A DNA stretch of 64,000 nt, taken from Sphingomonas sediminicola (lineage in GTDB: Bacteria > Pseudomonadota > Alphaproteobacteria > Sphingomonadales > Sphingomonadaceae). Below, piece by piece: positions 29,716 through 41,467 of the stretch. How positions within the stretch are numbered: position 1 is the stretch's first letter; each line of letters starts with the position of its first letter. The notes under the pieces were generated by a model. It did not search any database, had not been told where the DNA came from, and was given only the letters and a program-made list of their open reading frames with translations. The translations under genes and the position numbers were made by a program. The DNA lies in the NCBI RefSeq assembly GCF_014489515.1, contig NZ_CP060782.1:2046001-2110000 (forward strand). The letters are read 5' to 3'.

Positions 29716-32700
29716 CTAGAAGATCTTGGCCTGCGCGTTCACGAAGAACGTCCGGCCACGCACGTCGAAGCCCGCCTGCAAGGGGACGTTCGCGATCGTG
29801 TTCACGAACGGATCCTCAGACGTGATCTTCGGGGGCTTCCTGTCGAAGACGTTCCGTACGCCAAGCGTCAGGCTGTACCTGTTCGACGGTTCGAACCGGA
29901 TCGATGCCGTGTGTAGAAAATAATCAGGCACCGAGAAGTCGTAAACCGCGGGATCGAAGTCGATCACCCCATCACCATCCACGTCTTCGGTAATGAAGCG
30001 GTCATCGGTGCCCTTGATATAGTCGACCCCCAGCGAGCGTACCACGGCCCCCAGTCATAGCCGACATGCGCTGTGCCCGCCCATTTCGGATTGCCGATCG
30101 AACCGGCAAAGTCGAACGGCGCGGTGTCCGGATCGGTCTGGTTGATCCGATCAAGGATCTTCACTGCCTGGATACCCACATCAAGTTTGCCCGGACCCAG
30201 CTCGCGGTCGTAGCGAAGCACGAAGTCGATGCCCTTCACGATGTCGGTGGCGATGTTGACGAAGGTGGTCGTCAACGTGAGGGCGCCAGTGCCCGTTCCC
30301 GTGTAGGGAGCGCGGCTTACGAACTGGCAGTATTCGGGATGAGTGCCGTTGTAGCAACCACTGGCGATCGTACCCGCGCCGAGCTGTGACACACCGTTGC
30401 TCACCTCAACCCGGAAGTAATCGACCGCCAGCGACAGATTGCCGAACGATCCGAGAGTTGGCTGAAGCACTCCGCCGAAGGTCAGGTTCGTTGACGTTTC
30501 GGCCTCAAGCCCCGAATCCGCACCGCCTCGCTGGATCACGGTAACGCCGCTTAGCTGCCGAAAGCTGTTGGGCAGACCTTCCGAAAGACACTTAGCCCGA
30601 ACGGTCGGGTTGGCCACCGCCGCAAGGTCATTGCAAGGATCTGCCGTGCTGGCGAGGAAGCCGGTGGTCGAACCCAGGAACTGTTCCGCCAGGGCAGGAG
30701 CCCTGTACGACGTACCGTAGCTGCCGCGGAACGACAGCCATCGAGTCGGCGACCAGAGGCCGCCGAATTTGTAGGTCGTGTCGGAACCGTACGACTTGTA
30801 GTCGGTGTAGCGACCCGAAACGTTGACAGTCAGGGCCTCGGCAAACGGGACATTGCGAAGGATCGGGAAATCGAGCTCGGTGTAGGCTTCCCAGACGTTG
30901 TCGGAGCCCTTGGTGACCGGCGCAGAGGTGAAGTTGTAAAGGTTGCCTCGAATGCTGTCTTCAGCGGGCCGGTCGTTGATACTGGACTTGCGGTATTCGA
31001 GGCCGACCACCGCCTGGGCCTTGCCGCCCGGCAATTCGAACAGGGGGCCGTCAACCGTTAGGTTGGCGGTCCACTCGCGGAACTTTGTGTTCCCGACGAC
31101 ATCGTCCGTGACATAATCCCGCCACGCAGCCGGGAACTGCCCGGCAATGATTGCCGGCGTCAGGATCGGCGCAGCAACGCAGCCGCCGCTCAGGTCGCGG
31201 CAGCGGAAGGTGCCGTCCGGATTCTGGACGACGTCCAGGCTCTGTGCGACCCGGTCAGTGAGACCCGTGTTGAAGCTGTACATGCCGTCGGCCCAGCTCT
31301 TGGCGGCGTACAGGTCGTAGCGCCAAGACGGAGCGAACGGCAGGTCGCCGCGAAAGCCGCCTGAGACTTTCACATAGTCCTGAACCTGATGGCTGTCATA
31401 GACGCCGTAATCTGCGAACACGCGCGTGCGGACTCCGCCGCCGAGAGCGCGGGGAGTGAACCCAAGGCCGGCCGCAACCAGAGGACTGTTGGTTGGATAG
31501 TCGACAAGCAGCTGCCTCCCCGCGCCGTTTTGCTGGGACTTGCGGCGGGTCACCAGCAGCTCGGTATAAAGCTGCCCATTACCGAATAGGTTCGTGTCGT
31601 AGGTTGCGGTCAGGAATCCCGTATAATTGCGGGTCGGCGACACGATATCCGCCTGAAGGAACGCAGGCGTGGATGTGTCGCGGACGTTGAGATTTGCGCC
31701 GTAGCCCGTCGGGCCAACCGGGCTATAGATCAGTCCACCCACGCATTCGAATCCTGGTAGCGTGCCCGTGGTGTTCGCCGGGTTGGGCCGCCAGCGGTTG
31801 CAATAGAGGTAGTAGCCCGCCGGAACCGTTTCGAAACCGGACGCCAGATCGGCTGGATCGTCGAGGAAGTAATAACCGGTTCCGATCGTGTTGACGGTGG
31901 CGCCACCTTCCTCGAGCGGGAAGCATTTGTCGGTATCGTTGACGCCGAGCGGGCTGAGCCGGAGTTGCTGCGGGCAGCGGGCCCAGGGCTGGTCACCTTG
32001 AGTGATGCGGTTGCGATCGAATAGCTCGAGCGATCCGAGGATCGAGAAACGCTCGCCGGACGCACCGGCAGTTATCGCGTAACGCTGCGTCGCGCCGTTG
32101 CCTATCTCCGGCGCCTGGATCGAGGCCTCGGCGGCAAGGCCATTGAATCTGCTGAGCGTCACGATGTTGACGACACCTGCGACGGCGTCCGAACCGTAGA
32201 CGGACGAAGCTCCGGTGTTCAGGACCTCGATGCGATCGAGAACGGCATTCGGCAACACGTTCAAGTCGGCAGCCTGGACCTGGCCGCGCGTACCGGCCGG
32301 AGCAATTCGCCGTCCATTGAGCAAGATCAGAGTCCGGCTGGGCCCAAGTCCACGGAGCGACAAGGTGTTGACGCCCGGGCCGCCCCGGACGACGAGCCCG
32401 CCGAACGTGTCGTTGATCTGCCCCGTGCCTCCAGTGACGCCCACGTTCTGCAGAACCTCGGCGGTCGAATTGAATCCGGCGTCAACCGCTGCGTCGCGAT
32501 TGATGACCGTTATCGGGTCGATCGCATTGAAGCGATCCCGGCGGATGCGCGAACCGACGACGACGACGCCGCCTTCCTCAGAAGCCGGTCTTGCCGCTTG
32601 CCCTTGAGCGATCGATTCGACGGCCGCCGAGTCCGTCGGCGCGCAGGCTGCGTTGGGATCGCGCAGATCGGCCGGAGCCCGGCACGGGTCACGATCCGGA

Positions 32701-32807
32701 TTGACCGGGTCGGGTGTCTGCGCGTTGGCGGGCTGCGCCAGCGCAAGGGACGAGACAACGAAAGCCGACACAAGCGCAGTCGTGTTCAATAAACCGGATT
32801 TCAGCAT
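29716..32807 (-). CDS. large TonB-dependent receptor, one frameshift near 3' end
   Basis: Outer-membrane receptor of about 1030 residues. The ATG at 32807 follows an AAGGGGGAA ribosome site and starts a signal peptide (MLKSGLLNTTALVSAFVVSS ending at PANAQ). The plug has GVVVVGSRIRRDRFNAIDPI, TLILLNGRRIAPAG and GASSVYGSDAVAGVVNIVTL. The barrel ends with the usual aromatic residue (RTFFVNAQAKIF). The break at 30048-30052 is repaired by one extra C, giving DWGAVVRSLGVDYIKGTDD. It belongs to the same broad subfamily as the receptor at 24810-28184 but lacks the proline tail. Both share a TACG-N3-CGTA site in the upstream region. Confidence 0.9.
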
Positions 32808-32829
32808 GGATTCCCCCTTGACGTAGAAG

Positions 32830-32840
32830 TACGACGCGTA
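32830..32840. promoter_or_regulatory. TACG-N3-CGTA palindrome upstream of second receptor
   Basis: TACGACGCGTA within the larger perfect 6-3-6 palindrome AGTACG-ACG-CGTACT (32828-32842), 21 to 35 bases upstream of the receptor start. Same core as the site at 28312. Confidence 0.42.
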
Positions 32841-32882
32841 CTCATACGCAACGGGCGGATAGCTCAATAGCTTAAGTGAAAT

Positions 32883-32901
32883 ATAGTACTATTAATACTA
32901 T
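32883..32901. promoter_or_regulatory. AT-rich inverted repeat in receptor promoter region
   Basis: ATAGTA-CTATTAA-TACTAT is a perfect 6-7-6 inverted repeat in an unusually AT-rich stretch 76 to 94 bases before the receptor start. It may be part of the promoter or an operator. Confidence 0.35.
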
Positions 32902-33008
32902 GTTCTGTGTCCTGAGAGCCACAGACTCAAGCCCCGCCGCCAGTCGATCGTCCACGCACATGGGAATGGCCGGTTGCCCCTCCGCACCCGAGAGCCCCGT
33001 TCAGCGTT

Positions 33009-33920
33009 CTATTCAGCGACGTATCGCCATTCATCCTTCGGAGCCGCGCGACGCCAGATTGTGAAGAAGGGAATCCGCGTCAGCCGGCCCGGAGGAGTCG
33101 CGCCGTTTCGGTCGAGGTAGCCGAACGTCACGCCGAGATCACCGCTCGACGAGACAAGGACTCCGTCAGGAGCCCAGCGAACCGGGCTGCCCTTGGCTGC
33201 GTCGCCGCCCTGCGCCTCGGCGATCGCATCATTGCCGAAGGTGAAGTCGGCTTCTCCGCCGACATTCATGGCGTCCGCGCTTCCATATTTGCGGAACGCA
33301 CGTCCAATCCCCATCGTCTGCGCGTCAGCGGAGAATCGCCGCTCGGTCGCATCGAGGCTCTTGCGATACTGCTCATGCGCAAAATTATCCTTGGCTGAAG
33401 CCGCAAACTTTGTTGGAAGCGCAGGCTCGCGCCGGCCCGTCGAAACGGTGCCTTCCGGCCGGGGAACCCATTTGAATGCCGCGACCTGCCAACCCGCGGC
33501 GCTGCGCACCCAATAGGCAACATATTTGCCCAACTTCAGCTTATCTCTGCCGACGTTCATGAAGCCGAAGCTGAAGCCTTGGGTGCCATCGGACGACAGC
33601 CCGACGCGGATCGGCACGGTAGTCACGACCGACTGGCCCGGTCCGAACGCCTTGCCGAGCACCTGTCGCGCGTCCGCTTTGTTTCGGGCAAGGCCCGGAA
33701 CGGGTATGGCAAACAGAGCGACGTCTTCGGTCAGGAGCGACGTGATGGTCGAACTTCCATCCGCAAGATCGAAGGGTCCGGACAATTTGCGGTCGGCCGC
33801 GATGAGCGTTTCAAATTGCGCAATCGTAGGGGCGTGGGAACGCGCCAGCCCTGCACCCGGAATCGACGGGCCAATGACGCCGGCCGCCAAGATCGAAAGC
33901 GAATACACTATTCCCCTCAC
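33009..33920 (-). CDS. secreted protein with SnoaL/DUF4440-like fold
   Basis: About 303 residues from the GTG at 33920, chosen because AGGAT lies just upstream and a signal peptide follows (VRGIVYSLSILAAGVIGPSI...). Two similar alpha+beta parts follow, at about residues 40 to 150 and 170 to 300 (FETLIAADRKLSGPFDLADG and later segments with YWVRSAAGWQVAAFKWVPRP and FTIWRRAAPKDEWRYVAE). The repeated 'W.v..f.W' endings fit the NTF2-like/SnoaL superfamily. Function unknown. It has its own promoter region with a 17-base palindrome. Confidence 0.65.
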   Translation of the reverse strand: MRGIVYSLSILAAGVIGPSIPGAGLARSHAPTIAQFETLIAADRKLSGPFDLADGSSTITSLLTEDVALFAIPVPGLARNKADARQVLGKAFGPGQSVVTTVPIRVGLSSDGTQGFSFGFMNVGRDKLKLGKYVAYWVRSAAGWQVAAFKWVPRPEGTVSTGRREPALPTKFAASAKDNFAHEQYRKSLDATERRFSADAQTMGIGRAFRKYGSADAMNVGGEADFTFGNDAIAEAQGGDAAKGSPVRWAPDGVLVSSSGDLGVTFGYLDRNGATPPGRLTRIPFFTIWRRAAPKDEWRYVAE

Positions 33921-34022
33921 AAAGGATCCTTTCAGAGAAACGACAGGCCTTGCAGACAGGCCGGGACTGGCCCCGACCGTCGGGGCACGGCCGGGACTTC
34001 GCCAACGCGCACTGCACCCATT

Positions 34023-34039
34023 TAGTGCGATTCGCACTA
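34023..34039. promoter_or_regulatory. perfect 17-base palindrome, operator candidate
   Basis: TAGTGCGA-T-TCGCACTA is a perfect 8-1-8 palindrome about 103 to 119 bases upstream of the SnoaL-like gene. The length and symmetry suit a dimeric repressor site. No regulator gene is adjacent. Confidence 0.4.
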
Positions 34040-34239
34040 TTACACAAGGAACCTTGAATTCAGCCGAAGCGCAAACCGAGGTCGAAAGGCAGAGCGGGGA
34101 TCGGCGGGGTCGGATTGCCTAGCGAGCACCTGCCAATCGGCCAGCTATTGCCGGCACGAGCGAGAGCCCGAATCATCGAACTAATCGCCAGGCTCGAAAA
34201 TTCTTCCAAGGGCCCGGCATTTTGGGGGGCGGTCGCGCT

Positions 34240-34271
34240 AATGTCCGCTTTCCACCCAAAGCAGACGTTAG
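34240..34271 (+). repeat. dispersed intergenic repeat, copy 2
   Basis: Starts AATGTCCGCTTTCCACCC and ends GCAGACGTTAG, with AAA in place of the usual ATT in the middle. Its last bases overlap the stop of the small reading frame at 34268-34396. Confidence 0.75.
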
Positions 34272-34396
34272 AGACGAATGAGACCCGCTGCCCAGGCGAG
34301 CAGGGCGATTGCGATTAGAGCAATGCCCAGCGCCGACTTCGTCTTGGCAATCTCAAGCAGTGTCGGCTTGGTTCTGTCATTTGGGACGTTGCGCAC
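34268..34396 (-). CDS. possible small single-helix membrane protein
   Basis: GTG-started 42-residue frame beginning MRNVPNDRTKPTLLEIAKTK, with a clear membrane helix near the end (ALGIALIAIALLAWAAGL) and a closing IRL. The polar-then-helix design is protein-like, but there is no obvious ribosome site, so it may be chance. Not assigned to a family. Confidence 0.4.
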   Translation of the reverse strand: MRNVPNDRTKPTLLEIAKTKSALGIALIAIALLAWAAGLIRL

Positions 34397-34416
34397 CGCG
34401 TGAGCCTAAGGGAGGC

Positions 34417-34447
34417 AATGTCAGCTTTCCACCCATTGCGGACTCTT
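34417..34447 (+). repeat. dispersed intergenic repeat, copy 3
   Basis: AATGTCAGCTTTCCACCC then ATTGCGGACTCTT, ending six bases before the tRNA-Arg 3' end. Confidence 0.7.
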
Positions 34448-34453
34448 CAATTG

Positions 34454-34530
34454 TGGCCCGCTCCGAGGGGCTCGAACCCCCAACCTCCGGGTTCGAAGCC
34501 CGGCGCTCTCTCCAGTTGAGCTAGGAGCGG
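34454..34530 (-). tRNA. tRNA-Arg (anticodon TCG)
   Basis: A 77-base cloverleaf on the minus strand. The acceptor stem CCGCTCC pairs with GGAGCGG, followed by G and an encoded CCA. The D arm is GCTC/GAGC. The anticodon stem CCGGG/CCCGG holds loop CTTCGAA, anticodon TCG, reading CGA. The T arm has GGGGG-TTCGAGC-CCCTC with one G-U pair. All stems are intact. Confidence 0.9.
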
Positions 34531-34561
34531 TCACCGACAAGCAGGATCCGTCGCCGACCGC

Positions 34562-34580
34562 ATGTCGACTTTCGACCCCA
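34562..34580 (+). repeat. dispersed intergenic repeat, degenerate copy
   Basis: ATGTCGACTTTCGACCCC matches the first half of the repeat. The second half has been lost. Confidence 0.4.
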
Positions 34581-34629
34581 AGCTGCTGCGGCAGCTTCCG
34601 TTCCAAAGCGGATCTTCGGCGAAGCAGAC

Positions 34630-35457
34630 CTACTGCGGTCGCTCTGCGCGCGCCTTCAGGTATGCGTAAACTGCGTCACGCTCGTGCGGCGTGAGGTGCG
34701 AGAAGCGACTGCGGGCAACTTGGCCCATCAATGGGTTTTTGAGTTTGCGGCCGCCCGACGGGATGCCTTTGATTAGAAGCGTATCGAACTCTGCGCGGCT
34801 GTAGCCACTGGCGACCACCAGGTCGGGCGTACTTCCTTCTTCGTCATGGCGGCCCTCAAGTTTCGTTCCGTGGCATTCGACGCATGTTACTTCGGTGATG
34901 TAGCGACCAAGCCCGTGTGAAGGGCCGGCGTCGAAAGGTAGCATATCGCGCCGTTCGCGGACGAGCGCCGCAGCAGGCTTTACCTCGCCGCTCCTGATCT
35001 GACTCAATGCGCGAGGACCTGGCCGTGGGTCTGGAGTCGCCTCACCGGCGGGCTTTACCGATCGAAGATGCGCAATCAGTGCGTCGACGTCCGCTGACGA
35101 CAAGTGTTGAAACATTTGCGAGGGCATTAGCCAAAGATCCCGTCGACGCGGGTGTATTCCCTTCGTTAGAACGTCGCGTAGCTGCGCATCGGTCATTGCC
35201 GGAATTGCGCGAGTAAGGTTCGAGGCCCAGAGTACACCATAGCCTTTGGGATCATTATCCCAGTTCTGGCCCTGCAAATCCTTGCCGTGGCAGCCGCGGC
35301 AGCCGAGGACGCGAGAAAGGCGCTCGCCGTGAGTTCGCATCGCTGCAGCCTCAGTGACTTCTGCCCCATCGAAGGTGATTTCTGCGGGTTTTACCGCTGA
35401 CCTCGGTTGTTGTTGGCACGCGCCCGCGACCAGCAATACAATCCATTGATATTTCAT
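34630..35457 (-). CDS. diheme cytochrome c, predicted lipoprotein
   Basis: About 275 residues from the ATG at 35457. A short lipoprotein signal (MKYQWIVLLVAGAC) precedes two cytochrome c domains, with CRGCH near residue 53 and CVECH near residue 190. Likely Met ligands lie in LMPSQMFQHL and NPLMGQVARS. The two-domain, two-heme layout resembles diheme cytochromes that serve periplasmic dehydrogenases. No dehydrogenase gene is adjacent, so its partner is unknown. Confidence 0.85.
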   Translation of the reverse strand: MKYQWIVLLVAGACQQQPRSAVKPAEITFDGAEVTEAAAMRTHGERLSRVLGCRGCHGKDLQGQNWDNDPKGYGVLWASNLTRAIPAMTDAQLRDVLTKGIHPRRRDLWLMPSQMFQHLSSADVDALIAHLRSVKPAGEATPDPRPGPRALSQIRSGEVKPAAALVRERRDMLPFDAGPSHGLGRYITEVTCVECHGTKLEGRHDEEGSTPDLVVASGYSRAEFDTLLIKGIPSGGRKLKNPLMGQVARSRFSHLTPHERDAVYAYLKARAERPQ

Positions 35458-35576
35458 GGCAGGTTCCCCCCTGACCAAGGGCTTTTAGCACATCAGGAGC
35501 CAATTACGCCGACCCTATCGATGCGGGCGGCGAACCTTTGGAGTCGCAGCTTCCCACGCATTCCTGCCATATCGGA

Positions 35577-35610
35577 GTGGCGGCTTCCGACCCATTGCGG
35601 ACGTTTGCGT
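35577..35610 (+). repeat. dispersed intergenic repeat, diverged copy
   Basis: GTGGCGGCTTCCGACCCATT then GCGGACGTTTGCG, a variant of the 31-base repeat upstream of the membrane-protein gene at 35694. Confidence 0.55.
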
Positions 35611-35693
35611 TTCTCAGCACTTCCTCACGATTTGCTCATGAATCTCATACAGACCGGCAGTACGACGCCCGGGAAAGGCGACGGAGGGGCGAC

Positions 35694-36122
35694 GTGATTT
35701 TGATCGCAAAGGTCAGTGCCTGGCTGGGCGTTGCATTGATGATCAATGGCATTCTTTGGCCAATCGGTTTGGCGCTCGTCCTGCCGCCCAAGAAGTCGCC
35801 TGAGGCAGGGACACACCAACCACCTGAAGTCGCCTCAGCGCGAGTTTCGACTTACATCAATGAAGATGCTGTATGGATTAGCTGGCTGGCCTGGCTGATC
35901 TATGCCGCCGTCACCCTCAGTGCATTTTCTCGCGAGATATTCACACTCTATTCCAATGCCGGTTTGGGTTACGTTTACATTGTCCTTGGGATGCCTGCTT
36001 TTCTCGTCGCATGGCTCGGTCTGATCATCAATGCGAGCGTTCGATTGCTTCCCGCACGCTGGTTATTCGGGGCTCTCGGAGCTGGCGGTCTGATCGTCTT
36101 CGGTTACGCAAACATCAACTAG
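35694..36122 (+). CDS. four-helix membrane protein of unknown function
   Basis: 142 residues from the GTG at 35694, which follows the good ribosome site ACGGAGGGG by four bases. Predicted membrane segments are near residues 5 to 27 (VSAWLGVALMINGILWPIG), 60 to 80 (WISWLAWLIYAAVTLSAF), 92 to 115 (LGYVYIVLGMPAFLVAWLGL) and 122 to 140. Loops are short. I do not recognise a family. Its GC content is lower than the core genes, and copies of the short repeat lie on both sides. Confidence 0.65.
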   Translation: MILIAKVSAWLGVALMINGILWPIGLALVLPPKKSPEAGTHQPPEVASARVSTYINEDAVWISWLAWLIYAAVTLSAFSREIFTLYSNAGLGYVYIVLGMPAFLVAWLGLIINASVRLLPARWLFGALGAGGLIVFGYANIN

Positions 36123-36135
36123 GCAGGCGAGCCGC

Positions 36136-36167
36136 AATGTCCGCTTTCCACCCATTGCAGACTTTAG
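36136..36167 (+). repeat. dispersed intergenic repeat, copy 4
   Basis: AATGTCCGCTTTCCACCCAT then TGCAGACTTTAG, between the membrane-protein gene and the end of ligA. It lies in a convergent gap, where a bidirectional end signal would fit. Confidence 0.75.
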
Positions 36168-36170
36168 CGT

Positions 36171-38919
<2,749 letters not shown>

Positions 38920-38923
<4 letters not shown>

Positions 38924-40572
38924 GCCGCCTCCAAAAGTCTTGCCGCTTGCGCGCGGGCCTCGTCCGTCACTGCAGCGCCGGACAACATGCGCGCAATCTC
39001 TTCCCGACGCTCGGCATCATCGAGACGACGGACCGTCGTGCGGGTTCCGTCCGGCCCATGCACCTTTTCAATCCGGAAATGGTGCGCGGCACGGGCCGCA
39101 ACCTGCGGCGAATGAGTGACCACGAGGACCTGCGACTGCTTGGCCAGCCTTGCCAGCCGCTCACCGATCGCGCTCGCGACCGCTCCGCCGACCCCGCGGT
39201 CGATTTCGTCGAAGATCATCGTCCCCGCGCTGCCCGCCTCGGCGAGCGCGACCTTGAGGGCGAGGACGAACCGTGACAGCTCGCCGCCGCTTGCGATCTT
39301 GGTCAGCGGCCCGAACGGCGCACCGGGATTGGTGGAGATTTCGAACTCAACGCGGTCGGTTCCGGCCGGGCCCGGCTCGGCCTGCGCAATCGCAGTCTGG
39401 AAGCGCGCCGAGTCCAGCTTGAGGGGATGAAGCTCGGCCGCGACGGCCTCATCGAGCTTCCGGGCGGCCTCGTGCCGCTGACGGCTCAGCTCGGCCGCAA
39501 GCTCCGAATAATGCAGCCGCACCTTGCTTAACTCGGCATCAAGGTGGGCAATGCGCTCTCCGCCTGCTTCGATCTCCGAAAGTTGGGCACGCATGCGCTC
39601 GGCAAGCTCGGCCAGTGCGTCCGGCTCGACCCGATGCTTGCGGGCAAGTCCCCGGATTTCGAACAGGCGCGTCTCGGCCGCTTCCAGCCGGGCCGGGTCG
39701 AACGTGAGAGCATCGGCCGCCCTCTCGATCTTATCCTCGGCCTCGCTTGCCTCGATCAGCGAGCGGTCGAGGGCCGCAAGCGCTTCGGCGAGCAACGGAT
39801 GGTCGGCCGCTCCGCGTTCGATCTTTCGAGCCGCAAGCCTCAACTGCGCCAAGGCACCGTCCGATCCACCAAGCAGTTCGTCGATGCCGGACAGGCTTTC
39901 CCCCGCCTTCAGGCCCGCCTGCATCGCGGCGCGCTCCTCGGCCAGCCTGGTTTCCTCGCCGGCTTCAGGCGCGAGCGCATCGATCTCCGAAAGCGAATGA
40001 GCGAGATAGTCGCGGTCTCGCGCGGCGGCCGCCATCTCGGCGCGCGCCTGGGCCAGCTCCGCTTCGATCCGAGTGACCTCGGACCAGGCGTCGGCGACCT
40101 TCGTCACGTCCGACGCGGCAAATGTATCGAGGAGGGCGCGATGCCCGCGCGGGTTCAGCAATCCACGCTCATCATGCTGGCCATGAATCTCGACCGCCAG
40201 AGCGCCGATCTCGCGAAGCACTCCGGCAGGGACGGTGGCAGCTCCGACGAAGGCGCGGCTTCCCCCATCTGCCTTGAGCGAGCGCCGCAGGATGAGCGAT
40301 TCACCTGCGTCCGCTTCAATGCCCTGCTCGGACAGGAGGGCATGAACCGGATGATGGGCCGGAAGCTCTATCTCGGCCGACACTGCCGCAGCGTCCGTAC
40401 CGCTTCGAACCAGCCCGGCGTCCGACCGCGCGCCAAGGGCCAGGCCCAATGCGTCGAGCAGGATCGATTTACCCGCGCCAGTCTCGCCGGTCAGGACTCC
40501 AAGACCGGCGTCGAACTCGAGCTCGAGCTGTTCGACGAGCACGACATTTCGAATCGCGAGCTGCCTCAGCAC
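38920..40572 (-). CDS. recN: DNA repair protein RecN
   Basis: SMC-like ATPase of double-strand break repair, about 550 residues. The start is the GTG at 40572 (VLRQLAIRNVVLVEQLEL), which matches the family. Walker A is GETGAGKSILLDALGLALGA. A Glu/Ala-rich coiled coil fills the centre. The C-terminal head has ASGGELSRFVLALKVAL, Walker B with MIFDEIDRGVGGAVASAIG, and the HSPQVAARA switch. It lies between bamD (22 bases upstream) and the dienelactone hydrolase, in an operon ending with ligA, so two repair genes share transcription. Confidence 0.96.
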
Positions 40573-40594
40573 GGCGCGCTCGCTGGTTGGATCA

Positions 40595-41389
40595 TTAGCC
40601 CTGCGGAGCAGTCTGCGGCACGTGCCGCGAAACGAGCTTGTAGGCCCGGTGATACCAGTCACTGCCCGGATAGTTGCGGCCTAGGACCGCCGCAGCCTTC
40701 TGCGCTTCCTGCGGGATGCCAAGCGCGAGATAGCATTCGACCAGCCGCTCCAGGGCTTCCGGAGTGTGGTTCGTCGTCTGGTACTGCTCCACGACCTTGC
40801 GGAAGCGGAGGGTTGCCGCAAGCCACTTGCCTGACCGCTGGTAGAAACGGCCGATCTCCATCTCCTTGCCGGCGAGATGGTCGTTGATGAGGTCGAGCTT
40901 CAGCCGCGCGTCCGATGCGTAGCGGCTGTCGGGATAGCGCCGCATGAGCTCGCCGAACGCCTGCTGGGCGTTGGCCGTGCTAGCCTGGTCGCGGGTCACG
41001 TCCTCGATCTGCTGATAATGGCTCATCGCGATGAGGTAGTGCGCGTAGGGTGCGTCCTTGTTGCCAGGGTGGATCGTCAGGAAGCGCTGGGCCGAGCTGA
41101 TCGCCTCCGGATACTTCTGCGCCATGTAGTAGCTGAAGGCGCTCATCATCTGCGCGCGGCGGGCCCAGACCGAATAGGGGTGCTGGCGCTCGACCTCGTC
41201 GAACAGCTTCGCGGCGTCCTCGTACTGGCCCTTGTCCAGCTTCTGCTTCGCGAGCGCGTAGAGGCTGTTCACGTCGCGGGCGATGTAGGCGGTGTCGGAT
41301 CCGGTCTTGTTGCGGGCGCAACCGGCGGCCGGGATCACGATCGCGCAAGCAAGCAACAGGGCGGCGGTACGGGTCAGCTTCGGCGGCAT
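40595..41389 (-). CDS. bamD: outer membrane protein assembly factor BamD
   Basis: About 264 residues from the ATG at 41389. A lipoprotein signal (MPPKLTRTAALLLACAIVIP followed by AAGC) is followed by TPR repeats typical of BamD: LYALAKQKLDKGQYEDAAKL, HPYSVWARRAQMMSAFSYYM and MRRYPDSRYASDARLKLDLI. It is the essential lipoprotein of the Bam complex that folds outer-membrane beta-barrels, such as the receptors and autotransporter in this window. It starts the bamD-recN-hydrolase-ligA operon. Confidence 0.95.
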   Translation of the reverse strand: MPPKLTRTAALLLACAIVIPAAGCARNKTGSDTAYIARDVNSLYALAKQKLDKGQYEDAAKLFDEVERQHPYSVWARRAQMMSAFSYYMAQKYPEAISSAQRFLTIHPGNKDAPYAHYLIAMSHYQQIEDVTRDQASTANAQQAFGELMRRYPDSRYASDARLKLDLINDHLAGKEMEIGRFYQRSGKWLAATLRFRKVVEQYQTTNHTPEALERLVECYLALGIPQEAQKAAAVLGRNYPGSDWYHRAYKLVSRHVPQTAPQG

Positions 41390-41467
41390 GAAGACCTCAT
41401 TAGCGTGGGGCCATGGACAGGCCAAGCGGGAGATGGACGCACTTTGCTTGGCGCCAGATGAACGGTG

